Of a stretch of 64,000 bases of DNA, positions 57,653-64,000 are shown one piece after another. Within the stretch, counting starts at the first letter, position 1, and the number at the start of each line of letters is the position of its first letter. The notes under the pieces are model-generated. The model had not been told where the DNA came from. It worked only from the letters and a program-made list of their open reading frames with translations, and did not search any database. The stretch covers positions 8,612 through 72,611 of the forward strand of contig CAUDQR010000012.1 in NCBI GenBank assembly GCA_958451615.1. Direction: 5' to 3'. This DNA is from an uncultured Collinsella sp. (GTDB lineage: Bacteria; Actinomycetota; Coriobacteriia; Coriobacteriales; Coriobacteriaceae). The position numbers and the translations under genes were made by a program.

Positions 57653-58585
57653 ATGTCCGATTTGATTAAACTGACGCCGATCTTCCACGAGAAGATCTGG
57701 GGCGGCCGCCAGCTCGAAACCGTATTTGGTTACGACATTCCCGAGGGTCCCATCGGTGAGTGCTGGGCCATCTCGGCACACCCCAACGGCGACTGCCAGA
57801 TCACGGAGGGCCCGTATGCCGGCCACACACTGTCGTGGCTGTGGGCCGAGCACCGCGAGCTCTTTGGCAACTGCGAGGGCAAGGAGTTCCCGCTGCTCAT
57901 TAAGATCCTGGACGCCAAGGACGACCTTTCGATCCAGATTCATCCCAACGACGAGTATGCCGCCGAGCATGAGAACGGTAGCCTGGGCAAGACCGAGTGC
58001 TGGTACGTGCTGGACTGCGAGCCCGGCGCCACGATTATCGTCGGGCAGCGCGCCAAGGATCGTGCCGAGGCCGCACAGATGATCGAAGACGGCCACTGGG
58101 ACGACATGCTCAACGTGCTGCCGATTCACAAGGGTGACTTTTTCCAGATTGATTCCGGTACCGTGCACGCCATCAAGACCGGCACGCTCATTTTAGAGAC
58201 GCAGCAATCGAGCGACGTGACGTATCGCCTGTACGACTACGACCGCCCCGGCACCGACGGCAAGCTGCGCCCGCTGCACATTGAGCAGAGCCTCGATTGC
58301 ATCGACTTTAACGCGCAGGCTCCGACCGACGGCACGGTGACCGCGCCCGAGGTCGATGGCGTGACCGAGCTCGAGTCCAACCCCTGCTACACCGTCGATC
58401 GCGTGCGCGTCGACGGCAGCAAGACCCTCGAGCAGCGCTGGCCCTTCATGTGCCTGTCGGTCATCGACGGCGAAGGCACCGTCTGCGGCGACCCCGTCCA
58501 CAAGGGCAGTCACCTGCTGGCACCCAGTACCGTCAGCTCCATTGACCTCAAAGGCAAGATGGAACTGATCATCAGCCACCTCTAG
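57653..58585 (+). CDS. manA: Mannose-6-phosphate isomerase (class I)
   Basis: Interconverts mannose-6-phosphate and fructose-6-phosphate. The 310-residue product is of the short Bacillus-type class I form: LTPIFHEKIWGGRQL at the N-terminus, LSIQIHPNDEYAAEHENGSLGKTECWYVLDCEPGA with the zinc ligands, FFQIDSGTVHAIKTGTLILETQQSSDVTYRLYDYDR. The ATG at 57653 has GGGGGT 8-9 bases upstream; an ATG two codons earlier is too close to that site. It is 75 bases downstream of the GntR regulator on the same strand. Confidence 0.93.
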   Translation: MSDLIKLTPIFHEKIWGGRQLETVFGYDIPEGPIGECWAISAHPNGDCQITEGPYAGHTLSWLWAEHRELFGNCEGKEFPLLIKILDAKDDLSIQIHPNDEYAAEHENGSLGKTECWYVLDCEPGATIIVGQRAKDRAEAAQMIEDGHWDDMLNVLPIHKGDFFQIDSGTVHAIKTGTLILETQQSSDVTYRLYDYDRPGTDGKLRPLHIEQSLDCIDFNAQAPTDGTVTAPEVDGVTELESNPCYTVDRVRVDGSKTLEQRWPFMCLSVIDGEGTVCGDPVHKGSHLLAPSTVSSIDLKGKMELIISHL

Positions 58586-58609
58586 GTCGCAACAACAACC
58601 AAAACGAAA

Positions 58610-58648
58610 CAAGGGGCTCCCCCGTTCATCAACGGAGGAGCCCCTACT
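58610..58648 (+). terminator. Possible terminator of manA
   Basis: Stem AGGGGCTCC / GGAGCCCCT with an inner CCGTT/AACGG helix, 25 bases after the manA stop. There is no T run, so efficiency is doubtful. Confidence 0.5.
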
Positions 58649-58649
58649 C

Positions 58650-58969
58650 GTATCTATATATCAGCCCACCCGGCTCTCCAGACCAAAAAGCGAACGAGCA
58701 GAGCGACGTTCGCAAGCAGCGTTATCTAAGGACCTGGGCGGGCGTATAGGGCAACATCGATCGCGAGTTCCGCACGCAAAGGAGAGCACTTAATGTGCTC
58801 TCCGTCTTGCGCAGGACTGTCCGAGCAGGCGACCAAAGCCTCCGGCGCGCCCGCCTAGCCGGATGTACGGGTTTTCCAGGTGCGGCAGATCGGCCTGAAA
58901 GAGGAGGGCATAGACCTTGAGGTCATGCCCGACGATTGAAGGCCGAGGTGCCGTGCCTGGGAAAGCCGC
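58650..58969 (-). other. Gap downstream of uvrD with hairpins and an open frame lacking a start
   Basis: 320 bases with no confident gene. On the minus strand a frame runs open from the uvrD stop to TAA at 58790-58792 (about 59 codons, including GHDLKVYALLFQADLPHLEN) without an ATG, GTG or TTG start. It contains the hairpin GGCAT-A-GACC / GGTC-ATGCC at about 58906-58930, whose sequence recurs in the terminator at 62009-62053, and GGAGAGCAC-TTAAT-GTGCTCTCC at 58781-58803, a perfect 9-bp stem that could end the uvrD transcript. Confidence 0.5.
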
Positions 58970-61870
58970 CTAGGTCAGTTTCACTATAGGCGCAAAGCCC
59001 TTCATAAGCTTTTTGGTCTGGCCGGTTTTTTCGAACTGCACCTCGATCATGTCTCCCGCGACCGAGATCACGGTACCCGTGCCAAAGGTCTTGTGGCTCA
59101 CGGTATCGCCCGCGGCAAAGTCCTGCGACGCACTGGCGCGATCGACCTTGCGCTCCACCGTCGGCGACACCTTGGACGACGGCTTTTTGGCTCGCGGCGC
59201 GCCCGAGCCAAAGGTCGAGGCAACACGGCCGGCGTCGGGCGAGACCCCACGATGGCGCTCGGTCCCATAGCTGCTGCCGCCAAAGAAATCGTCGAAGCTC
59301 GATCCGCCGCGCGAACCGGAACCGCCGGTCGAGCGCGTATGCGAGCCAAACACCTTGCCGCCATACATATCCGAGCCCATGCCCGAGCCAAAGGTGCCGT
59401 GACGGTCGCCGCGTTTCTCCCAGCCCGTGCCCTCAAAACCGGCAGAACCGATACCGCTAAACTCGATATCCTCAAACGGAATCTCGTTGAGGAAGCGCGA
59501 GCGCGGGTTGGCAGAGGTCGAGCCGTAAGTGCGACGCGTGGCCGCATAGGTCAGGAACAGGCGCTTGCGAGCACGCGTGATGGCGACGTAGGCCAGGCGA
59601 CGCTCTTCCTCGAGCTTGCCCGGATCGTCACTACCGCCAAAGTCGTGCACGTGCGGGAAGATACCCTCCTCCATGCCGGCCACGAACACCGCGGGGAACT
59701 CCAGGCCCTTAGCGGAGTGGATGGTCATCATGGTGATGGCATGTGTCTCGCCGGCCAGGGAATCCAAGTCGGAGCGCAGGGCCAGCCACTCCATGAGTGC
59801 CGGCAGTGCCTTACAGGTGAGCGGACCGTAGGTGCGCTCGATCTCGTCGGCATGCACGGCGCCCGCCGGTAGCTCTGTTGGCACGGCATACGCGTTGCCC
59901 GCGATGGCGGCGGCCAGGGCATCCTGCGGCGAGAGCGCCGGGGCGGCTAGGCTATCGAGCGGATTGGAGCCCGCGGCGTCACGAGCGCCGACAAGTGCCT
60001 CAAACGAGGATGCCGGAGCGGACGGCTCCGGCTCGGACGCGGGCGCACTCACCACGACGGACTCGGACTCGGCGACGGACGGCACGTCGGCAACACCGGC
60101 CGCGCGCAGCTCTTCTAGACTCTCGAGCGTACCCTCGATATCCTCGTGCGTCTCCTCAAATTCGGCGGCGACGCCCAGGAATTCCTGGATGTTCTCGGCG
60201 CGGCTCTCGGACTCCATGGTGCCCTCGGCGCGAAACGCCTGCAGCAGGCCCGTCCTATCGACAATCATCTCGACGACGTCCTTGAGCTCGCCGTCCATGC
60301 GGCGGCCCTCGCGCACCAGCGCCACAAAACTCGACAGGCCGTTGCGCACCTTGGCACTAAACATGCCCGTCTCGGCTGTTGCGATCTCGCAGGCCTGGAA
60401 GAACGAGCAGCGGTTGTCGCGCGCCAGCTGCTCGATCTTTTGGATCGAGGTGGAGCCGATGCCGCGGCGCGGCGTGTTGATGACGCGCTTGACGCTCATC
60501 TCGTCGGCCGGGTTCACGATCATCTTGAGGTAGGCCATGACGTCGCGAATCTCGGCGCGGTCGAAGAATCGCGTGCCGCCGACGATCTTGTAGGGCACGC
60601 CCGCGCGCAGGAACATATCTTCGAGGATACGCGACTGGGCGTTGGTGCGGTAGAACACGGCGATATCGTCGTAGCTTGTACCCTTGGCATGCAGCTTTTC
60701 GATCTCGCCGGCAATCCAGCGACCTTCGTCGCGCTCGTCGCTTGCCTGGAAAGCCTGAATCTTCTCGCCATCGCCCTCGGCCGTAAACAGGCGCTTGTCC
60801 TTGCGCTGCGAGTTGTGACGCACCACGGCGTTGGCGGCGCTCAGGATATGACCCGTAGAGCGATAGTTCTGCTCCAGCTTGACGGTCTTGCAGTTTTTAA
60901 AGTCCTGCTCAAAGTCCAGGATGTTGGTGATGTCGGCGCCACGCCAGCTGTAAATGGACTGGTCATCGTCGCCCACGACCATAAGGTTTTGGTACTTGGC
61001 GGCCAGCAGGTTGGCGATCTCGTACTGGACGTGGTTGGTGTCCTGATACTCGTCGACGCTAATGTAGCGGAAGCGCTCCTGGTACTTGTCGAGCACCTCG
61101 GGGCGGGTGCGCAGTAGCTCGAGCGTGCGCACGAGCAGGTCGTCGAAGTCCATCGCGTTGGCGGCGCGCAGGCGGCGCTCCAGCTCCAGGTAGACTTGCG
61201 CGGCCTTTTTGTCGTTGGGGCTATCGGCGCTCTTGAGCATGTCCTCGGGCCCGATCATGGCGTTTTTAGCAGAGCTGATCTTGCTGCGGATCATGTTGAT
61301 GGGGAACTGCTTTTGCTCGATGCCGAGCGCCTGCATAATGTCGCGCACCATGCGCTTTGAGTCGTCGTCATCGTAGATGGTGAATTGACCGGTATAGCCC
61401 AGCAGGTCGGCGTCCTCGCGCAGCATGCGCACGCACATGGCATGGAAGGTGCACACCCACATGCCACGAGTGCCGCTGGGGATGAGTGCCGCCAGACGCT
61501 CGCGCATCTCGGCCGCAGCCTTGTTGGTAAACGTAATGGCAAGAACCTGCCAAGGCTTAACGCCCAGGTCGCCGAGCATATGTGCGATGCGGAAGGTCAA
61601 GACGCGGGTCTTGCCCGAGCCGGCGCCGGCGAGCACCAGCAACGGGCCCTCGGTGGACAGGACCGCCTCGCGCTGGGCGGGATTAAGGCTGTCGATGTCG
61701 ACGAGCGGCTTGATAGGCTTGGGCGCCGGCGCGGGAGCGTCATAGATGTCGAGCGGAACGAGCTCGGGCTCCGGCGCAGCGGGGGCGGTGTATGCATCGA
61801 GCGGCACGGGTTCCGGCGCGGGCGGCACGGGTACCGCGGCGTTCTTTTCCCAGGGCAAGGGCTGGGTCAT
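58970..61870 (-). CDS. pcrA: UvrD/PcrA-type ATP-dependent DNA helicase
   Basis: Superfamily 1A 3'-5' helicase for nucleotide excision repair and conflict resolution. The 966-residue product has LNPAQREAVLSTEGPLLVLAGAGSGKTRVLTFRIAH (Q motif and Walker A), ISVDEYQDTNHVQYEI (Walker B), VVGDDDQSIYSWRGAD, EQNYRSTGHIL, MTIHSAKGLEFPAVFVAGMEEGIFPH and YVAITRARKRLFLTYA. The N-terminal 60 residues are Pro/Ala-rich, and there is a Ser/Pro/Glu-rich insert of about 100 residues in the 2B region. The C-terminus has a PcrA Tudor-like end (GDTVSHKTFGTGTVISVAGDMIEVQFEKTGQTKKLM). The ATG at 61870 has a GAGGAG site. Confidence 0.94.
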   Translation of the reverse strand: MTQPLPWEKNAAVPVPPAPEPVPLDAYTAPAAPEPELVPLDIYDAPAPAPKPIKPLVDIDSLNPAQREAVLSTEGPLLVLAGAGSGKTRVLTFRIAHMLGDLGVKPWQVLAITFTNKAAAEMRERLAALIPSGTRGMWVCTFHAMCVRMLREDADLLGYTGQFTIYDDDDSKRMVRDIMQALGIEQKQFPINMIRSKISSAKNAMIGPEDMLKSADSPNDKKAAQVYLELERRLRAANAMDFDDLLVRTLELLRTRPEVLDKYQERFRYISVDEYQDTNHVQYEIANLLAAKYQNLMVVGDDDQSIYSWRGADITNILDFEQDFKNCKTVKLEQNYRSTGHILSAANAVVRHNSQRKDKRLFTAEGDGEKIQAFQASDERDEGRWIAGEIEKLHAKGTSYDDIAVFYRTNAQSRILEDMFLRAGVPYKIVGGTRFFDRAEIRDVMAYLKMIVNPADEMSVKRVINTPRRGIGSTSIQKIEQLARDNRCSFFQACEIATAETGMFSAKVRNGLSSFVALVREGRRMDGELKDVVEMIVDRTGLLQAFRAEGTMESESRAENIQEFLGVAAEFEETHEDIEGTLESLEELRAAGVADVPSVAESESVVVSAPASEPEPSAPASSFEALVGARDAAGSNPLDSLAAPALSPQDALAAAIAGNAYAVPTELPAGAVHADEIERTYGPLTCKALPALMEWLALRSDLDSLAGETHAITMMTIHSAKGLEFPAVFVAGMEEGIFPHVHDFGGSDDPGKLEEERRLAYVAITRARKRLFLTYAATRRTYGSTSANPRSRFLNEIPFEDIEFSGIGSAGFEGTGWEKRGDRHGTFGSGMGSDMYGGKVFGSHTRSTGGSGSRGGSSFDDFFGGSSYGTERHRGVSPDAGRVASTFGSGAPRAKKPSSKVSPTVERKVDRASASQDFAAGDTVSHKTFGTGTVISVAGDMIEVQFEKTGQTKKLMKGFAPIVKLT

Positions 61871-62008
61871 GGGCGACTCCTCATCTGACAGACGGCGCGC
61901 CTGCGGGCAGCGCCATAGTTTGAGCCGTACCAGTATACCGAGCCGCGCGGACACCGACGCAAATCACACCACGACTCCGTGCGCCGCCGTCAGGCCCGCC
62001 CCATCGCC

Positions 62009-62053
62009 CAAAAAAGAGGACGGCATAGACCTTTTGGTCATGCCGCCCTCTTT
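62009..62053 (-). terminator. Intrinsic terminator of uppP
   Basis: A long stem AGAGGACGGCATAGACC / GGTCATGCCGCCCTCT with two mismatches; on the minus strand it is followed by TTTTTTGGGCG. It lies 45 bases past the uppP stop. Confidence 0.85.
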
Positions 62054-62097
62054 GAATGACAAGTTGTCGCTCTGGCCGCCGCGCAGCGTCAACCAAG

Positions 62098-63078
62098 TTA
62101 CAGGCCGAGCATGGGCTCCAGAACGAAGAAGTATGCGAGCACTACGATGCCCAGGATGATGCGGTAGACTCCGAAGCACTTGAAGTCGTGACGGCGGACG
62201 AAGCCCATGAGCCACTTGATGGCGATGAGCGAAACCACAAAGGCCACAACGCAGCCCACGCCCAAGATGGCGATCTCGTTGGTGCCGAACGTGCCGCCCT
62301 TGATGAAGTACTTGACCAGCTTGAGCGCACTCGCGCCAAACATAACGGGAATAGCCAGGAAGAACGTAAACTTAGACGCCACCGAGCGCGTGCAGCCCAA
62401 AAGCAGGCCGCCGATGATGGTAGAACCGGAGCGAGACGTACCAGGCACCAGCGAAAGCACCTGGAAGCAGCCGATACCCAGCGCAGTCTTCCAGCTGAGG
62501 TCCTCGAGCGTGGCGATGGAACCAAAGTCCAGATTCTCGTCATCGTCCTCATCCTCAGCGGTAGCCGTGGGGGGCGCCGCAAAGTGCGCACCGGCGGGAC
62601 GTCCACCCGACACCACAGCACGCGAACCAAACGAACCGGCAACGGCCATTCCCTCGCGCTTGCTCGCGCGCCAGTTCTCGATCACGATAAACAGCACGCC
62701 GTACACAATGAGCGCCAGCGCCACGACGGGAGCGTTGTAGAAATGCTCCTCCATCCAGTCGTTGAGCGGCAGGCCGATCGCCGCCGCAGGAATGCAACCG
62801 AGCACAATCTTGCCCCACAGCACCCAGGTGTCGCGACGGCCCTCCTTGCCCTTGCTGGGCGAGAACGGGTTGAGCTCGTGGAAAAACAGCACGCAGACGG
62901 CCAGAATGGCGCCGAGCTGAATCACGACCAGGAACATATTCCAGAACGTCTCGCTCACGTTCATCTTGACGAACTCGTCCACCAAGATCATGTGGCCCGT
63001 CGACGAAACGGGCAGCCATTCGGTGATGCCCTCGACCAGGCCCATGAAGGCAGATTTTAGAAGCTCGATAATATCCAA
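62098..63078 (-). CDS. uppP: Undecaprenyl-diphosphate phosphatase
   Basis: Recycles the undecaprenyl carrier for cell-wall synthesis. The 326-residue membrane protein has the family marks DIIELLKSAFMGLVEGITEWLPVSSTGHMILVDEF and FQVLSLVPGTSRSGSTIIGGLLLG. Between the third and fourth hydrophobic parts there is an extra hydrophilic stretch of about 60 residues (ASKREGMAVAGSFGSRAVVS... ATAEDEDDDENLDFG), making the protein longer than the usual 260-280. The start is assigned to the TTG at 63078, with GAGGGGG 5 bases upstream; the longer frame to 63147 has no support. Confidence 0.9.
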   Translation of the reverse strand: MDIIELLKSAFMGLVEGITEWLPVSSTGHMILVDEFVKMNVSETFWNMFLVVIQLGAILAVCVLFFHELNPFSPSKGKEGRRDTWVLWGKIVLGCIPAAAIGLPLNDWMEEHFYNAPVVALALIVYGVLFIVIENWRASKREGMAVAGSFGSRAVVSGGRPAGAHFAAPPTATAEDEDDDENLDFGSIATLEDLSWKTALGIGCFQVLSLVPGTSRSGSTIIGGLLLGCTRSVASKFTFFLAIPVMFGASALKLVKYFIKGGTFGTNEIAILGVGCVVAFVVSLIAIKWLMGFVRRHDFKCFGVYRIILGIVVLAYFFVLEPMLGL

Positions 63079-63327
63079 AGGGACCCCCTCGTTAGACACC
63101 CGCCGGTAGATGTTCTGCGGACGATGCGGGCGATGTCCCATTATCAACCGTTGGCGGTGCGACCGCGCCTACCCTTACCAAAAAACTCGCCCGTTCACAG
63201 AATTGCGAGCAGTTAAACCGAAATCCTTGGGTATAACTGCAACAAGATAAAGTGTCCGGCGGTCAACGCACCCGCGCCCGCCCGACGCACGAGCCCCGCG
63301 CCCGTGCGATAGACCAAGGAGGAAACC

Positions 63328-63765
63328 ATGAACGAGGGTTACACCAAGGTATTTGTTTCACTCGACGGTACTGAGCAGCAGGATTTTGTGCTCGCACGCG
63401 CCATCAAGGTCGCCGCGAACAACGGCGCCAAGCTGATTATCGGCCACGTTATCGATTCCACGGCGCTCGAGAGCGCCGGCTCCTATCCGGTCGATTTGGT
63501 CAACGGTCTGGAGGAGGCCTTTAAGAACTCCATCGAAAAGCAGCTCGAAGAGGCCAAGGCCAATCCCGATATTCCCGAGGTCGAGGTCATGATACGCGCC
63601 GGTCGTATTCGCGAGACGCTCAAAGACGAGATGCTCGACGTGGTCAAGCCCGACCTGGTGCTCTGCGGCGCTCGCGGCCTGTCCTCGATCAAGTATGCGC
63701 TTCTGGGTTCGATTTCGACGTTCCTGCTGCGCAATACCGACTGCGACATTTTGGTCGTAAAGTAG
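63328..63765 (+). CDS. Universal stress protein (UspA family)
   Basis: A 145-residue single Usp domain: YTKVFVSLDGTEQQDFVLARAIKVAANNGAKLIIGHVID at the N-terminus and, near the C-terminus, DLVLCGARGLSSIKYALLGSISTFLLRNTDCDILVVK, which has the G-xx-G-x9-G-S-type nucleotide loop in degenerate form (GARGLSSIKYALLGSIS). ATP binding is therefore plausible. The ATG at 63328 has an AAGGAGG site. It is a single gene, divergent from uppP. Confidence 0.93.
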   Translation: MNEGYTKVFVSLDGTEQQDFVLARAIKVAANNGAKLIIGHVIDSTALESAGSYPVDLVNGLEEAFKNSIEKQLEEAKANPDIPEVEVMIRAGRIRETLKDEMLDVVKPDLVLCGARGLSSIKYALLGSISTFLLRNTDCDILVVK

Positions 63766-63793
63766 CGTTGCTCCCACCGGCCGCGGGGCCTGC

Positions 63794-63855
63794 GGGGTTT
63801 CCACGGGCACGTCCTCGCCGCGTTGCGGCTGCGGGATGTGCCCTTAGGAAACCCC
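63794..63855. other. Large stem-loop after the universal stress protein gene
   Basis: GGGGTTTCCACGGGCAC (63794-63810) pairs with GTGCCCTTAGGAAACCCC (63838-63855) around a loop that itself has CGCCGCG/GCGGC pairing. It is followed by GC-rich sequence, not a T run. It could end the usp transcript or be another intergenic repeat; no second copy is in the window. Confidence 0.5.
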
Positions 63856-63904
63856 TCCCGGCCTCGCGGCCTTCGCAGCCTTACTTCAGCGAGTTGGCTG
63901 ATAA

Positions 63905-64000
63905 AAGATGGCGTGGCGCCCCCGGGGGGGGGGGCCGGTGTGTTTGGGGGGGGAGGTTTTTTTTTTGGGGTTGAAATTTTGGCACAAAATTATATTAAAA
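63905..64000. other. Homopolymer-rich, probably unreliable sequence at the window end
   Basis: Long G and T runs (a G11 run near 63924, further G runs, T10 near 63958) and a sudden AT-rich tail unlike any other part of the window. It looks like the low-quality end of a contig, not a biological feature. Confidence 0.6.

Noticed and set aside
58650..58969. Known structural RNA (RNase P, tmRNA, 6S or SRP RNA)
   Set aside because: The conserved motifs of these RNAs were not found; only local hairpins are present.

Overview
The window reads as chromosome from a high-GC, anaerobic, gut-type actinobacterium of the Coriobacteriia; gene content and style best fit Collinsella (inferred without a database search). 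The reasons are GC-rich coding with good AGGAG-type ribosome binding sites, a lactose PTS with the tagatose-6-phosphate pathway, a mannose-family amino-sugar PTS, paired HypA/HypB, and many short palindromic intergenic repeats. The right edge (about 63900-64000) decays into homopolymers and looks like a poor-quality contig end.

Layout. 1-11110 is galactose/lactose catabolism: the 3' part of galT, then on the minus strand a tagatose-6-phosphate kinase (LacC), a LacX-like epimerase, LacB and LacA; an unknown membrane protein; PTS IIA-lac (LacF), a LacI-type regulator, and divergently LacE (EIICB) and LacG. 11111-19230 is an accessory stretch: three tandem 55-nt palindromes, two AAA/DUF4143 ATPase genes each preceded by exactly phased direct repeats (34 bp x3 and 23 bp x4), a DeoR regulator, galM, an orphan PTS IIB lacking its phosphorylatable His, tRNA-Thr(CGT), and a secreted-protein gene interrupted by an amber codon. 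19233-29296 is amino-sugar catabolism: YhcH, second copies of LacC and LacX, a flavodoxin, NagA, AgaS, a GntR/UTRA regulator and a complete mannose-family PTS (IIA, YajC-like, IIB, IIC, IID). GalNAc-type sugars would be phosphorylated on import, deacetylated by NagA, deaminated/isomerised by AgaS to tagatose-6-phosphate and phosphorylated by LacC. Lactose enters through LacFE and LacG, and galactose-6-phosphate goes through LacAB to the same tagatose-6-phosphate. The tagatose-1,6-bisphosphate aldolase is not in the window.

29926-63765 is mostly core: a SurA-like membrane protein, NAD-dependent isocitrate dehydrogenase in a four-gene operon ending a dehydrogenase with a His/Cys-rich tail, DegV, HPF, an amino-acid-binding lipoprotein, a DUF559-like protein, ComF, RicT, HolB, Tmk, a zinc-ribbon membrane protein, TopA, HypB, HypA, TatC, TatA/B, a STAS protein, an aminotransferase, NhaA, PpaC, a ROK glucokinase, a GntR regulator, ManA, UvrD/PcrA, UppP and a universal stress protein.

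The most interesting signals are the phased repeats before both DUF4143 ATPases; a half-site ACCGTTYAC, doubled at 21 bp, before several sugar operons; the nagA 3' remnant that, with intact nagA, brackets the duplicated lacC-lacX block; and several families of palindromic intergenic elements, two of which flank single genes.
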